Shown here piece after piece: positions 51,620-60,235 of a stretch of DNA of 64,000 nucleotides (position 1 is its first letter; each line of letters opens with the position of its first letter). The DNA lies in contig NZ_BMRO01000004.1 of the NCBI RefSeq assembly GCF_014648675.1, positions 174,737 to 238,736 of the forward strand, read 5' to 3'. Source of the stretch: Actinomadura livida. GTDB taxonomy: Bacteria; Actinomycetota; Actinomycetes; Streptosporangiales; Streptosporangiaceae. A model generated the notes under the pieces. It was not told the DNA's origin. It worked only from the letters and a program-made list of their open reading frames with translations, and did not search any database. Position numbers and translations under genes: made by a program.

Positions 51620-52936
51620 GTGACACTGGTGAACGACGCGGCGCCGGCAGTGCGGTCCACTGGTCGCAAGTTCCGCGCCTTCACGGCGAAGCACCTCGAC
51701 GAGCTGACCGCTCGTGCGGGGCTGTCGCCCGCGCAGCGCCTCGCGACCCGGGCGGTGGCCACGGTCCTGCCGTTCCGGACGAACGCGTACGTCATCGAGG
51801 AGCTCATCGACTGGTCGGCAGCGCCCGACGACCCGATCTACCGGCTGGTGTTCCCGCAGGAGGACATGCTCCCGCCCGAGGACGTCGCGCACCTGTCCGA
51901 CCTCCTGCGCCGCGAGGCGCCCAAGGCCGAGATCGAGGCCGCCGCCCACCGCGTGCGGATGAAGCTGAACCCGCACCCCGCCGGGCAGATGGAGCTCAAC
52001 ATCCCGAGCTTCGGCGACGGCAAGATCCCCGGGATGCAGCACAAGTACGACGAGACCGTCCTGTACTTCCCGAAGCAGGGGCAGACCTGCCACGCGTACT
52101 GCACGTACTGCTTCCGCTGGGCGCAGTTCGTCGGCGAGGCCGACCTCAAGATGGCGGGCGACGACGTCACCGCCCTGCGCGACTACATCGTCTCGCACCC
52201 CGAGGTGACCAGCGTGCTGTTCACCGGCGGGGACGCCATGATCATGGGCGAGACCGTGCTGCGCCGCTACATCGAGCCGCTGCTCGAACTCGACCAGCTC
52301 GAGTCGATCCGCATCGGCACCAAGTCCCTCGCGTACTGGCCGCAGAAGTTCGTCACCGACCCGGACGCCGACGACATGCTCCGCATGTTCGAGCAGGTCG
52401 TGGCGTCGGGCAAGAACCTGGCGTTCATGGCGCACTTCTCCCACCCGCGCGAGCTCGAACCGCTCATGGTCGCCGAGGCGTGCCGCCGCATCCGCGACAC
52501 CGGCGCGGTCATCCGCACCCAGGCGCCGCTGATCCGGACGATCAACGACAGCGCCGCCGACTGGGAGAGCATGTGGCGCACCCAGACCCGGATGGGCCTG
52601 ATCCCGTACTACATGTTCGTCGAGCGCGACACGGGCCCGCAGGACTACTTCGCCGTCCCGCTCGCCGACGCGTACGAGATCTTCCGGGACGCCTACAAGA
52701 ACGTCTCCGGCCTCGCCCGCACCGTCCGCGGACCGTCCATGTCCGCCACCCCGGGCAAGGTCTGCGTGGACGGCGTCGTGGACCTGGCCGGTGAGAAGGC
52801 GTTCGCGCTCCACCTCATCCAGTGCCGCGACGCCGACCTGGTGGGCAAGCCCTTCTACGCCCAGTACGACCCGAACGCGGTCTGGCTGGACGACCTGAAG
52901 CCGGCCTTCACCGACCGCTTCCCCTGGCAGAAGTAG
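51620..52936 (+). CDS. KamA-family radical SAM protein (lysine 2,3-aminomutase-like)
   Basis: The 438-residue enzyme has the radical SAM cluster motif CHAYCTYCFRW with C157, C161 and C164. Lysine 2,3-aminomutase-like regions surround it: LPPEDVAHLSDLLRREAP, LFTGGDAMIMG, SIRIGTKSLAYWPQKF, AFMAHFSHPRELEP, GAVIRTQAPLIRTIND, LIPYYMFVERDTGPQDYFAVPL and a late MSATPGKVCVDGVVD, where the Lys could bind PLP. True KAM and EpmB usually have a glycine-rich PxGGGK site, so the reaction may differ. GTG 51620 has AAGGAG 10 nt upstream. No acetyltransferase or translation factor EF-P partner is adjacent; it stands alone. Confidence 0.87.
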   Translation: MTLVNDAAPAVRSTGRKFRAFTAKHLDELTARAGLSPAQRLATRAVATVLPFRTNAYVIEELIDWSAAPDDPIYRLVFPQEDMLPPEDVAHLSDLLRREAPKAEIEAAAHRVRMKLNPHPAGQMELNIPSFGDGKIPGMQHKYDETVLYFPKQGQTCHAYCTYCFRWAQFVGEADLKMAGDDVTALRDYIVSHPEVTSVLFTGGDAMIMGETVLRRYIEPLLELDQLESIRIGTKSLAYWPQKFVTDPDADDMLRMFEQVVASGKNLAFMAHFSHPRELEPLMVAEACRRIRDTGAVIRTQAPLIRTINDSAADWESMWRTQTRMGLIPYYMFVERDTGPQDYFAVPLADAYEIFRDAYKNVSGLARTVRGPSMSATPGKVCVDGVVDLAGEKAFALHLIQCRDADLVGKPFYAQYDPNAVWLDDLKPAFTDRFPWQK

Positions 52937-52952
52937 GACGACCCGCCGCACG

Positions 52953-53016
52953 GCGGGCCGTTTCACGAGACGCGGAGCGGATCGGGAAACGGCTCGTCGT
53001 GCGGAGCGGGGGTTCC
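52953..53016. repeat. 64-bp direct repeat, copy 1
   Basis: It is identical to 53042-53105 (offset 89 bp), starting GCGGGCCGTTTCACGAGACG. It contains an 8-bp inverted repeat GCCGTTTC/GAAACGGC. It lies just after the radical SAM gene, does not encode anything itself, and duplicates the end of the AraC gene. Confidence 0.92.
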
Positions 53017-53033
53017 AGGGGGTCGCCCCCTGG
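53015..53033. terminator. Hairpin between convergent radical SAM and AraC genes
   Basis: CCAGGGGG (53015-53022) pairs with CCCCCTGG (53026-53033) around TCG. It sits between the two 64-bp repeats and can stop transcription from both directions. Confidence 0.55.
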
Positions 53034-53041
53034 GTAACAAA

Positions 53042-53105
53042 GCGGGCCGTTTCACGAGACGCGGAGCGGATCGGGAAACGGCTCGTCGTGCGGAGCGGGG
53101 GTTCC
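53042..53105. repeat. 64-bp direct repeat, copy 2 (contains the AraC 3' end)
   Basis: It is identical to 52953-53016. On the minus strand it encodes the last 17 or so residues of the AraC protein (APHDEPFPDPLRVS) and its stop codon. Confidence 0.92.
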
Positions 53106-53900
53106 CCCTGGGCTAGTGCTGATTCTTCCGGGGGTCTGGCCGTATTCCTTTGTGAAGGCCGTGATGAAGGCGGAGGCGCTGGCGTAGCCGACCTGGTGGG
53201 CGACCTTGGTGACGGGGTGGGAGTCCAGGAGGACGCGGGCGGCGCGCAGGCGGAGGCGGGTCCGCCACTGGGTGTAGGGCATGCCGAACTCGCGGACGAA
53301 GTCGCGCTGGAGCGTCTTGGTGCTCACCCGCAGCCGCTCGGCCCACTCGTCCAGTCGGGTCGGGTCGGCGGGGTCGTGGGAAAGGGCGCGGGCGACGGAC
53401 AGCGCCAGGCCCGTCCCGTGGACGTGCGCCGGGGGCGCGGGGGCGGTCGGTGCCCCGAGGCCGCTCAGGATGCGGCGGCGGGCGGCGAGCGCGGTCGCCT
53501 CGTCGCAGCCGCGGCGGGCGATCGTCTCGATCAGCCGCGCTGCCTCGGCGTCGATGGTCGCCGGGCCCGCGCGGAGGCCGTTCAGGGCGGCCGGTGCCTC
53601 GCGCAGGCAGATCCGGTAGACGGTCTGCCGGTCGCCCGCGCGCACGTCGTGGCTGACGGCGCGCATCACCCAGAACGCCTCGCCCGGACCGAGGAACGTG
53701 GTAGCCGACCCGTACAGCGTCGCGAGGATGCCGTCCGGTGACCAGTAGAGCTGGTGCAGGAAGTCCTCGCGGTTCTCGCCGAACGCCAGGCCGCCCGAGG
53801 AGCGGTACTTGAGCACGAGGATCCCGTCGGGTGCGCCGAGGCCGTAGCCGTACTCCTCGCACGACTCGGGATCGTCCCAGAGGTGTCGTGTGACCGGCAC
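53052..53900 (-). CDS. AraC-family transcriptional regulator
   Basis: The 282-residue protein has an N-terminal cupin-like sensing domain (GLGAPDGILVLKYRSSGG, FWVMRAVSHDVRAGDRQTVYRI) and a C-terminal double HTH (LDEWAERLRVSTKTLQRDFVREFGMPYTQWRTRLRLRAARVLL, then VTKVAHQVGYASASAFITAFTKEYGQTPGRI). GTG 53900 has GGAGG upstream. It is divergent from the siderophore-binding protein gene and shares its iron-box region, so it may be an iron-dependent activator of uptake, as known for some siderophore systems. The last residues lie inside a duplicated 64-bp segment. Confidence 0.92.
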   Translation of the reverse strand: MPVTRHLWDDPESCEEYGYGLGAPDGILVLKYRSSGGLAFGENREDFLHQLYWSPDGILATLYGSATTFLGPGEAFWVMRAVSHDVRAGDRQTVYRICLREAPAALNGLRAGPATIDAEAARLIETIARRGCDEATALAARRRILSGLGAPTAPAPPAHVHGTGLALSVARALSHDPADPTRLDEWAERLRVSTKTLQRDFVREFGMPYTQWRTRLRLRAARVLLDSHPVTKVAHQVGYASASAFITAFTKEYGQTPGRISTSPGGTPAPHDEPFPDPLRVS

Positions 53901-53930
53901 AGGATGTCCTCCCAGCGATATGGGCGCGAT

Positions 53931-53949
53931 TTAAGTAAGGCTAACCTAA
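53931..53949. promoter_or_regulatory. DtxR/IdeR-type iron box
   Basis: TTAAGTAAGGCTAACCTAA (53931-53949) matches the consensus TTAGGTTAGGCTAACCTAA at 17 of 19 positions. It lies between araC and the siderophore operon, 31 bp from araC and 73 bp from the binding-protein gene. Iron-loaded DtxR/IdeR/DmdR would repress both. Confidence 0.88.
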
Positions 53950-54021
53950 CCAGGCGTCGGCCCATGTCAGCGGGGTGCCGGCCCCCGAGCGTCCCTGCAA
54001 CACCCTGAAGGAAACACGACC

Positions 54022-55017
54022 ATGCACTCTCGCAAGCCCTGGAGACTCGCCGGCGCGGTGGCCGCCGCGCTCGTCCTCGCCACCGCCTGCGGATCCGGCT
54101 CGGACTCCGCGTCCGGCGGCTCCGCCGAGACGCGGGTCTTCGAGGCCGACAACGGCAAGGTCACGATCCCCGTCGAGCCGCAGCGGGTCGTCGCGACCGG
54201 ATACGCCGTGCCGGTCCTCATCGAGGCCAAGGCGAAGCTGGTCGGGATCTCGTCCTGGAAGCGCGGCCTGCCGCTGATGAGCGAGGACGACCGCAAGACG
54301 TACGACGGCCTCACCAAGGTCGCGGGGGAGCGGGCCGCCGACACCAACTACGAGGCCGTCGCCAAGGCCGACCCGGACCTCATCGTCATCGGCGTCCCGA
54401 AGCCCGCCCTCGCCGACCTCGACCTGAAGCGCCTCGAATCGATCGCCCCGGTCGCGGTCATCGGGCCGACGCTGCCGTCGGCGTGGCGCGAGCTCTCGCA
54501 GCGGCAGGCCGACGCCGCCGGCCAGAGCGGCGAGCTCGCGACGGCGAAGGCCGCGTACGAGAAGAAGGCCGCGGACCTCAAGGCCAAATACCAGGACGCC
54601 CTGGCAGGCGTGAAGTTCGGGCATGTCGGCGCCTACGGCGACATCTCCGCCGGGACGTTCATGCGCGAGTTCGCGGGCTCGTGGGGGACCAACATCGCCC
54701 AGGACATGGGCGTCGCCTACTACGGCGAGGTCAAGGAGAAGGGCGGCGGCGCCGAGGACGTCAGCGAGTACCCCTCCATCGAGGAACTGCCCAAGAGCCT
54801 CGGGGACGCCGACGCCATCACCTACACGGTCGAGGCCGACGGCAAGCCCGCCGCGGAGGTGAAGTACGTGCTCGACTCCAAGCTGTGGAAGAACCTGCCG
54901 GCCGTCAAGGACGGCAAGGCATACCCCGTCCGCTACACCGAGGCGGCGACCTACGAGTCGGCGATGCGGACGCTGGACGAGGTCGACAAGGCGCTCGCGC
55001 CGCTGCTCGGGCAGTGA
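54022..55017 (+). CDS. Iron-siderophore ABC transporter substrate-binding lipoprotein
   Basis: The 331-residue lipoprotein has a signal peptide and lipobox LVLATAC (Cys23), followed by a Ser/Gly linker and the FecB/PeriplaBP_2 fold: VTIPVEPQRVVATGYAVPVLIEAKAKLVGIS, VAKADPDLIVIGVP and LKRLESIAPVAVIG. It captures a ferric siderophore outside the cell and passes it to the FecCD permeases encoded downstream. ATG 54022 lies behind the iron box. Its TGA overlaps the GTG of the next gene. Confidence 0.94.
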   Translation: MHSRKPWRLAGAVAAALVLATACGSGSDSASGGSAETRVFEADNGKVTIPVEPQRVVATGYAVPVLIEAKAKLVGISSWKRGLPLMSEDDRKTYDGLTKVAGERAADTNYEAVAKADPDLIVIGVPKPALADLDLKRLESIAPVAVIGPTLPSAWRELSQRQADAAGQSGELATAKAAYEKKAADLKAKYQDALAGVKFGHVGAYGDISAGTFMREFAGSWGTNIAQDMGVAYYGEVKEKGGGAEDVSEYPSIEELPKSLGDADAITYTVEADGKPAAEVKYVLDSKLWKNLPAVKDGKAYPVRYTEAATYESAMRTLDEVDKALAPLLGQ

Positions 55018-55862
55018 GCGGGGCACCGGTGAGCATCGACCGGCGGGATCCGCGCGGCCGGGTCCTGGAGCACCACCGGACGGGCACGGGCGTCCGCCGC
55101 ATCGGGTACCCGATCGGCATCCGCACCGTCCGGGTGGTGCGCCGCGAGCAGATCACGCGCAGCATCCTGCGGCTGACCGTGGGCGGGCCGGAGCTGGACG
55201 GGTTCCACACCTACCAGGCCGACGACCACGTGAAGATCGTCTTCCCGGACGCGGACGGCGCCCGCCGCCTCCCGGTCGTCAACGCCGACCTCGAACTGGA
55301 CTGGCCGAGGCCGCTGCCGCCCGCCCGCAAGTACACGATCCGCCGCTTCGACGCCGAGGCCCGCGAACTCGACCTCGACTTCGTCCTGCACCCGGGCGGG
55401 CTCGCCTCGGACTGGGCGGCGGCCGCCCGGCCGGGGGACGAGGTCGCGGTCGCCGGCCCGCCCGGCGCCAAGGCGTTCCCGCACAACTACGACCACTACC
55501 TGTTCGCGGTCGACGCCACCGCGCTGCCCGCCGCGGCGCGGTGGCTGGAGGAGTCCCCGCAGGACGTGTCCGCCCGGCTGGTCATCGAGACCGGGGACGC
55601 CGCCGACCACGCCTACCCGCTCGCGGCCCGCGACGGGGTGGAGGTCACCTGGCTCGTCCGGGACGGCGAGCGGTCCCCGCTGGCGGACGCCGTCCGGGCG
55701 CTCGACCCGCCCGCGGGCCGCACGTTCCTGTTCGCCGCCGGGGAGGCGGGGGCGATCAAGCCGCTGCGCGCCTGGGCCCGCGAGCTCAAGGGCGAGGGGC
55801 GGCTGGACGCGCTGTTCACCGGCTACTGGAAGCGCGGAGTGGCGGGGCTTGAGGACGACTGA
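55014..55862 (+). CDS. Siderophore-interacting protein (ferric-siderophore reductase)
   Basis: The 282-residue flavoprotein belongs to the ViuB/YqjH group and reduces Fe3+ in imported siderophores to release iron. It has the FAD-binding segment PARKYTIRRFDAEARELDLDFVLHP and the ending FLFAAGEAGAIKPLRAWARELKGEGRLDALFTGYWKRGVAG, typical of SIP proteins. GTG 55014 overlaps the binding-protein stop (GTGA); a second GTG at 55029 is possible. It lies within the iron-controlled operon, between the binding protein and the permeases. Confidence 0.94.
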   Translation: MSGAPVSIDRRDPRGRVLEHHRTGTGVRRIGYPIGIRTVRVVRREQITRSILRLTVGGPELDGFHTYQADDHVKIVFPDADGARRLPVVNADLELDWPRPLPPARKYTIRRFDAEARELDLDFVLHPGGLASDWAAAARPGDEVAVAGPPGAKAFPHNYDHYLFAVDATALPAAARWLEESPQDVSARLVIETGDAADHAYPLAARDGVEVTWLVRDGERSPLADAVRALDPPAGRTFLFAAGEAGAIKPLRAWARELKGEGRLDALFTGYWKRGVAGLEDD

Positions 55863-56913
55863 TCCGGCGCCCGGAACGGCGGGGCGCGGCCTGGCGGAGG
55901 CGGGCTCCGCTCCTTCCGCGTCCCCCCGGCCCGGCCTGGACCGGCGGGTCGTGCTCCTGGCGGGCGCCGTCCTGCTCCTGGCGGTCTGCGCGGGCGCGAG
56001 CCTGGCCGTCGGGGCGGGCCGCACGCCGCCGCAGGAGGTGTGGCGGGCGCTGACCGGCTACGCGGGGACGAACGAGCACGTGATCGTCCGCGACATCCGG
56101 GTGCCGCGGACGATCCTCGCCATCTGCGTGGGCGCGGCCCTCGGCACAGCGGGCACGCTCATCCAGACGCTGACCCGCAACCCCCTCGCCGAACCCGGCA
56201 TCCTCGGCGTGACCTCCGGCGCCGGGTTCGCGATCACCGTCGGCACGGTGCTCGGGATCGCCGGGTCGCAGACCGCCCAGCTCGGGCTCGCGCTGGTCGG
56301 CGCGGTGGTCGCCTCGCTGGTGGTCTACGGCGTCGGCCGGACCGTCCCGCTGCGGCTCGTCCTCGCCGGCGTCGCCTTCACGTTCGTGCTGTCGGGGATG
56401 TCGCTCGCGCTGCGGCTGCTGTACCCGGACGTCCTGGACCGGTTCCGGTTCTGGTCGGTCGGGTCGCTCGCCGGGCGGGAGCAGACGCCGTTCGAGGTGC
56501 CGCTGCTCGCGATCGTCCTCGCCCTCGCCGGCGCGCTGCTGGCGACCCGCCCCCTGTCGGGGATCGCGCTCGGCGAGGACGTCGCGCATGCGCTCGGCGC
56601 CCGCGTCGCCCGGACGAGGGTGGCGGTGCTCGCGCTCGTCACCGTCCTGGCCGGGGCCGCGACCGCCGTCGCGGGGCCGATCGCGTTCGTGGGGCTGATC
56701 GTCCCGCACCTGGCGCGGCACGCCGCGCGCGGGTCGATCCCGTGGCTGATGGGCTACACGATGCTGCTCGGCCCCATCCTGATGCTCGTCTCCGACATCG
56801 GGGCGCGGGTACTGCTGCCGACCGGCGAGGTGCCCGTGGCCGTCGTCACCGCGTTCCTCGGCGGCCCCGCGCTGATCTGGGTCGTCCGGCGGTACGGGGC
56901 GGTGGAGCTGTGA
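55849..56913 (+). CDS. FecCD-family iron-siderophore permease, first subunit
   Basis: The 354-residue membrane protein has about ten TM helices and FecCD landmarks VRDIRVPRTILAICVGAALGTAGTLIQTLTRNPLAEPGILGVTSGAG and FVGLIVPHLARHAARGS. The first 32 residues are a Pro/Ala-rich cytoplasmic stretch. The start is a TTG at 55849, which overlaps the reductase gene by 14 bp; no nearer start is better, though later ones exist inside the extension. It pairs with the next permease. Confidence 0.92.
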   Translation: MRTTDPAPGTAGRGLAEAGSAPSASPRPGLDRRVVLLAGAVLLLAVCAGASLAVGAGRTPPQEVWRALTGYAGTNEHVIVRDIRVPRTILAICVGAALGTAGTLIQTLTRNPLAEPGILGVTSGAGFAITVGTVLGIAGSQTAQLGLALVGAVVASLVVYGVGRTVPLRLVLAGVAFTFVLSGMSLALRLLYPDVLDRFRFWSVGSLAGREQTPFEVPLLAIVLALAGALLATRPLSGIALGEDVAHALGARVARTRVAVLALVTVLAGAATAVAGPIAFVGLIVPHLARHAARGSIPWLMGYTMLLGPILMLVSDIGARVLLPTGEVPVAVVTAFLGGPALIWVVRRYGAVEL

Positions 56914-57929
56914 GCGCCCTGGTACTGCGCGCGGGACGGCTGTCCGCGCTGGTCGAGCGGCGGACGGCCGTTGCGTCGCTCGCGCTGGTCGCCGCCGCGC
57001 TCCTGCTCGCCTTCGCCGCGCTCTGCCGCGGCGACTCCTGGGACCCGCCCGGCGAGGTCCTGGCGGCGCTCGCCGGGCAGGGGGACGCGGCGCTGATCGT
57101 CCAGGAGTGGCGGCTGCCCCGGGTGACCGCGGCGCTGGTCTTCGGCGCGGCCCTCGGCGCCGCCGGCGCGGTCTTCCAGAACGTGACCCGCAACGCGCTC
57201 GGCAGCCCCGACGTGATCGGCCTGGACGCCGGCGCCTACACCGGCGTGCTGATCGCGATCACCGTGTTCGGCGGGACGGCGGCCGGGCTCGCCGCGGGTT
57301 CGCTCACCGGCGGGCTCGCCGCGGCCGCCGTCGTCTACGTGCTGTCGCTGCGGTCCGGGCTCAGCGGCCTGCGGCTCATCGTGATCGGGATCGCGGTGAA
57401 CGCGATGATGACCGCGGTCAACAACTGGATCGTGCTGCGCGCCCAGCTGGACGTGGCGATCGCCGCCACCGGATGGAGCGCGGGCTCCCTGAACGGCCTG
57501 GACTGGGCCGAGGTCCGCGTACCGTTCCTCATCATCGCCGCGCTGGGGCTGCTGCTCGCCGCCCTGTCGCGCACCATGGGCCAGGCCGCGCTCGGCGACG
57601 AGGTGGCCGCGACGTCCGGGGTGGCGCTGAAGCGGTACCGGCTGCTGGTCATCATCACGGGCGTGGGCCTCACCGCCACCGTCACGTCCGCGACCGGGCC
57701 GATCGTGTTCGTCGCGCTCGCCGCGCCGCAGATCGGCCGCCGTCTCGCCGGCGCCGCCGGGACGCCCGCGCTGCCCGCCGCGCTGACCGGGGCGCTGCTC
57801 CTGCTGGCCGCCGACCTCGCCGCCCAGACGGTGCTCGCCCCCGTCCAGCTGCCCGTCGGGGTGGTCACGACGGTGATCGGCGGCGCCTACCTCACCTGGC
57901 TGCTGACCATGGAGATGAGGAAGCCGTGA
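56910..57929 (+). CDS. FecCD-family iron-siderophore permease, second subunit
   Basis: The 339-residue membrane protein has about nine or ten TM helices and FecCD motifs WRLPRVTAALVFGAALGAAGAVFQNVTRNALGSPDVIGLDAGAYTG and TGPIVFVALAAPQIGRRLAGAAG. GTG 56910 overlaps the previous stop (GTGA). It forms a heterodimer with the upstream FecCD protein and binds the ATPase encoded next. Confidence 0.93.
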   Translation: MSALVLRAGRLSALVERRTAVASLALVAAALLLAFAALCRGDSWDPPGEVLAALAGQGDAALIVQEWRLPRVTAALVFGAALGAAGAVFQNVTRNALGSPDVIGLDAGAYTGVLIAITVFGGTAAGLAAGSLTGGLAAAAVVYVLSLRSGLSGLRLIVIGIAVNAMMTAVNNWIVLRAQLDVAIAATGWSAGSLNGLDWAEVRVPFLIIAALGLLLAALSRTMGQAALGDEVAATSGVALKRYRLLVIITGVGLTATVTSATGPIVFVALAAPQIGRRLAGAAGTPALPAALTGALLLLAADLAAQTVLAPVQLPVGVVTTVIGGAYLTWLLTMEMRKP

Positions 57930-58711
57930 ACGGACGCCTCACCGCCGACGACGTCACCCTCGCCTACGGCGACCGGGTGGTGTCGGCGGACCTGACCGTC
58001 GACGTCCCCGACCGGGCGTTCACCGCCGTCGTCGGCGCCAACGCCTGCGGCAAGTCGACGCTGCTGCGCTCCTTCGCCCGGCTGCTGGCGCCCGCGGCCG
58101 GGCGGGTGCGCTTCGACGGCCGCGACGTCCGCGACTACCGGCCGAAGGCCATCGCCCGCGAGATCGGGTTCCTGCCGCAGGGGCTGGTCGCGCCGGAGAA
58201 CATCGCGGTGCGGCAGCTTGTCGCCCGCGGCCGGTACCCGCACCAGACGCTGCTGTCCACCTGGTCGCGGGAGGACGAGCGCGCGGTGGCGGCGGCGATG
58301 AAGGCGGCCGGCGTCACCGAGCTGGCCGAGCGGACGGTGGAGAGCCTGTCCGGCGGGCAGCGGCAGCGCGTCTGGGTCGCGATGGTCCTCGCGCAGGAGA
58401 CGTCCTACCTGCTGCTGGACGAGCCCACCACCTTCCTCGACATCACCCACCAGTACCAGCTGCTCACCCTGCTGGCCCGGCTCCGCGACGAAGGCCGGAC
58501 GATCATCGCCGTCCTGCACGACATCAACCAGGCGTGCCGCTTCGCCGACCACCTCATCGCGATGCGCGACGGCCGCGTCGTCGCCGCGGGCGCCCCCGCC
58601 GACATCGTCGACACCGCCCTGATCAAGGAGGTGTTCGACCTGTCCTGCGTAATAGTCCCCGACCCGGTGACCGGCACCCCGATGATCGTCCCAGACGCCG
58701 GTGCGGAGTGA
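57926..58711 (+). CDS. Iron-siderophore ABC transporter ATPase (FepC-like)
   Basis: The 261-residue ATPase has Walker A VVGANACGKSTLLRSF, a Q-loop in FLPQGLV, signature LSGGQRQRVWVAMVLAQ, Walker B LLLDEPTTFLD and H-loop VLHDINQACRFADH. These are typical of siderophore ATPases (the TTFLD form and the DINQA segment). GTG 57926 overlaps the permease stop. It is the last gene of the operon; the PEBP-like gene faces it 27 bp away. Confidence 0.95.
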   Translation: MNGRLTADDVTLAYGDRVVSADLTVDVPDRAFTAVVGANACGKSTLLRSFARLLAPAAGRVRFDGRDVRDYRPKAIAREIGFLPQGLVAPENIAVRQLVARGRYPHQTLLSTWSREDERAVAAAMKAAGVTELAERTVESLSGGQRQRVWVAMVLAQETSYLLLDEPTTFLDITHQYQLLTLLARLRDEGRTIIAVLHDINQACRFADHLIAMRDGRVVAAGAPADIVDTALIKEVFDLSCVIVPDPVTGTPMIVPDAGAE

Positions 58712-58738
58712 CCCGGCACCGGCGCCCGGGACGCCGCG

Positions 58739-59254
58739 TCAGTAGACCGGGATGATCGTGGCGCGGGCCAGGGTGTGGCCGGTGATGTTGAAGCCGACGA
58801 CGGCCGGCATCGTGTCGGAGTCGAGGCCGAGCGACTCGACGTCCAGGGCGTGGACGGTGAACACGTAGCGGTGCGGGTCGCCGGGCGGCGGCGCGGCGCC
58901 GCCGTACGCCTTGATCCCGAAGTCGCTGCGGGCGTGGACGCCGACCTTGGAGTCCTCGGAGCCGGCGCCGGTGGGCAGCTCGGTCACGTTCGCGGGGATG
59001 TCGAACAGGATCCAGTGCCAGAAGCCGCTGCCGGTGGGCGCGTCCGGGTCGAAGCACGTCACCGCGAAGCTCTTGGTCTCGGGCGGGAAGCCCGACCAGC
59101 GCAGGTGCGGGGAGTCGTTGTCCCCGCTGAACCCCCAGTCGTCGAAGACCTGGCCGTTCGGGAGACGCTCGCCTTCGGTGACGTCGTCGCTGGTGACCGT
59201 GAACGACGGGACCTCGGGCAGGTACTCGTGCGGAAGCGGCGGCTTGCCGGCCAT
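58739..59254 (-). CDS. YbhB/YbcL-type phosphatidylethanolamine-binding-like protein
   Basis: The 171-residue protein has the PEBP core: [43 protein letters not shown] (anion-binding DPDxP and GxHR-like W-H-W), [26 protein letters not shown] and a C-terminal [13 protein letters not shown]. Bacterial members have no firm function; some bind ligands or inhibit proteases. It has no signal peptide. ATG 59254 has AGGAGG a few bases upstream. Confidence 0.94.
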   Translation of the reverse strand: MAGKPPLPHEYLPEVPSFTVTSDDVTEGERLPNGQVFDDWGFSGDNDSPHLRWSGFPPETKSFAVTCFDPDAPTGSGFWHWILFDIPANVTELPTGAGSEDSKVGVHARSDFGIKAYGGAAPPPGDPHRYVFTVHALDVESLGLDSDTMPAVVGFNITGHTLARATIIPVY

Positions 59255-59317
59255 GGTGACCTCCTAGTCGGGACGTTTCTGCAGGGATCTTCCTACCCTC
59301 ATCCCTATCAGGAGGCG

Positions 59318-60235
59318 TCAGGTCTTGACGGCGCCCATCGTGAAGCCGGTGACGAAGCGGTCGAGGAACAGGTTGAACAGGAACGCGATCGGGACCGCCG
59401 TGATCACCGCGGACGCCTGCAGGGACTGCCAGAAGAAGACGTCCCCGCGGATCAGCTGTGTCGGCACGCCGGTGCTGATCACCATCTCGGGGCTGGACGA
59501 CACGAACGCCAGCGCGTACACGAACTCGCTGGACGTGAGCGTGAAACTGAACACCACGACCGCGACGATCCCCGGGAACACCAGCGGCATCACCGCCCGC
59601 AGGAACGCGCCGAGGCGGCTGTAGCCGTCCACCATGGCCTGCTCCTCGACGTCCTTCGGGACGGCCTTGAGGAAGCCGATCAGCAGCCACACCGACACCG
59701 GGACCGTGATCGTCGGATACACGACGATCATCGACCAGAGCGTGTTCTCCAGGTGGAGCGCGACCACGACGCGCGTCAGCGACAGGAACAGCAGCGACGG
59801 CGGCACCAGGTACACCATGAAGATCGCGATGCCCATCGGCGTGCCCCACGGCCGGTCGAGGCGCGCGAGGGAGTACGCGGCGGGCAGCGCCAGCGCGAGC
59901 GTGATCGCCACCACCGCCGCCCCGACGATCAGCGTGTTGACCACGAACGTCAGGAACGGCGTGTCGGTGAACAGGAACGTCACGTGGTCGGGCGTCGCCG
60001 GCATGTTGAAGAAGAACGGGTTGCTCTCCGGGTTGTACAGGTCCTGGTTCTGCTTGAACGCGCTGATCACGCTCCACAGGAACGGCAGCGCGCACAGCAG
60101 CGCCGCGGTGACCGCCGCCCCGTACACCCCGCACCGGGCGGCGACGTGCCGGCGCCCGTACCGCCGCCGCAGCCGCTCCATCTCGTCCGCGGGCACCTTC
60201 CCGACGGGCTTTCCGGCGGGCGCGGTCGTGGTCAT
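59318..60235 (-). CDS. Carbohydrate ABC transporter permease (MalG-type)
   Basis: The 305-residue permease has six TM helices and the EAA-loop region EEQAMVDGYSRLGAFLRAVMPLVFPG, through which it binds the ATPase. MalG-type features include the long first loop (FKQNQDLYNPESNPFFF) and the terminal FVTGFTMGAVKT. ATG 60235 overlaps the stop of the first permease (ATGA). It is the last gene of the importer operon. The sugar cannot be told from the permease alone. Confidence 0.94.
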   Translation of the reverse strand: MTTTAPAGKPVGKVPADEMERLRRRYGRRHVAARCGVYGAAVTAALLCALPFLWSVISAFKQNQDLYNPESNPFFFNMPATPDHVTFLFTDTPFLTFVVNTLIVGAAVVAITLALALPAAYSLARLDRPWGTPMGIAIFMVYLVPPSLLFLSLTRVVVALHLENTLWSMIVVYPTITVPVSVWLLIGFLKAVPKDVEEQAMVDGYSRLGAFLRAVMPLVFPGIVAVVVFSFTLTSSEFVYALAFVSSSPEMVISTGVPTQLIRGDVFFWQSLQASAVITAVPIAFLFNLFLDRFVTGFTMGAVKT

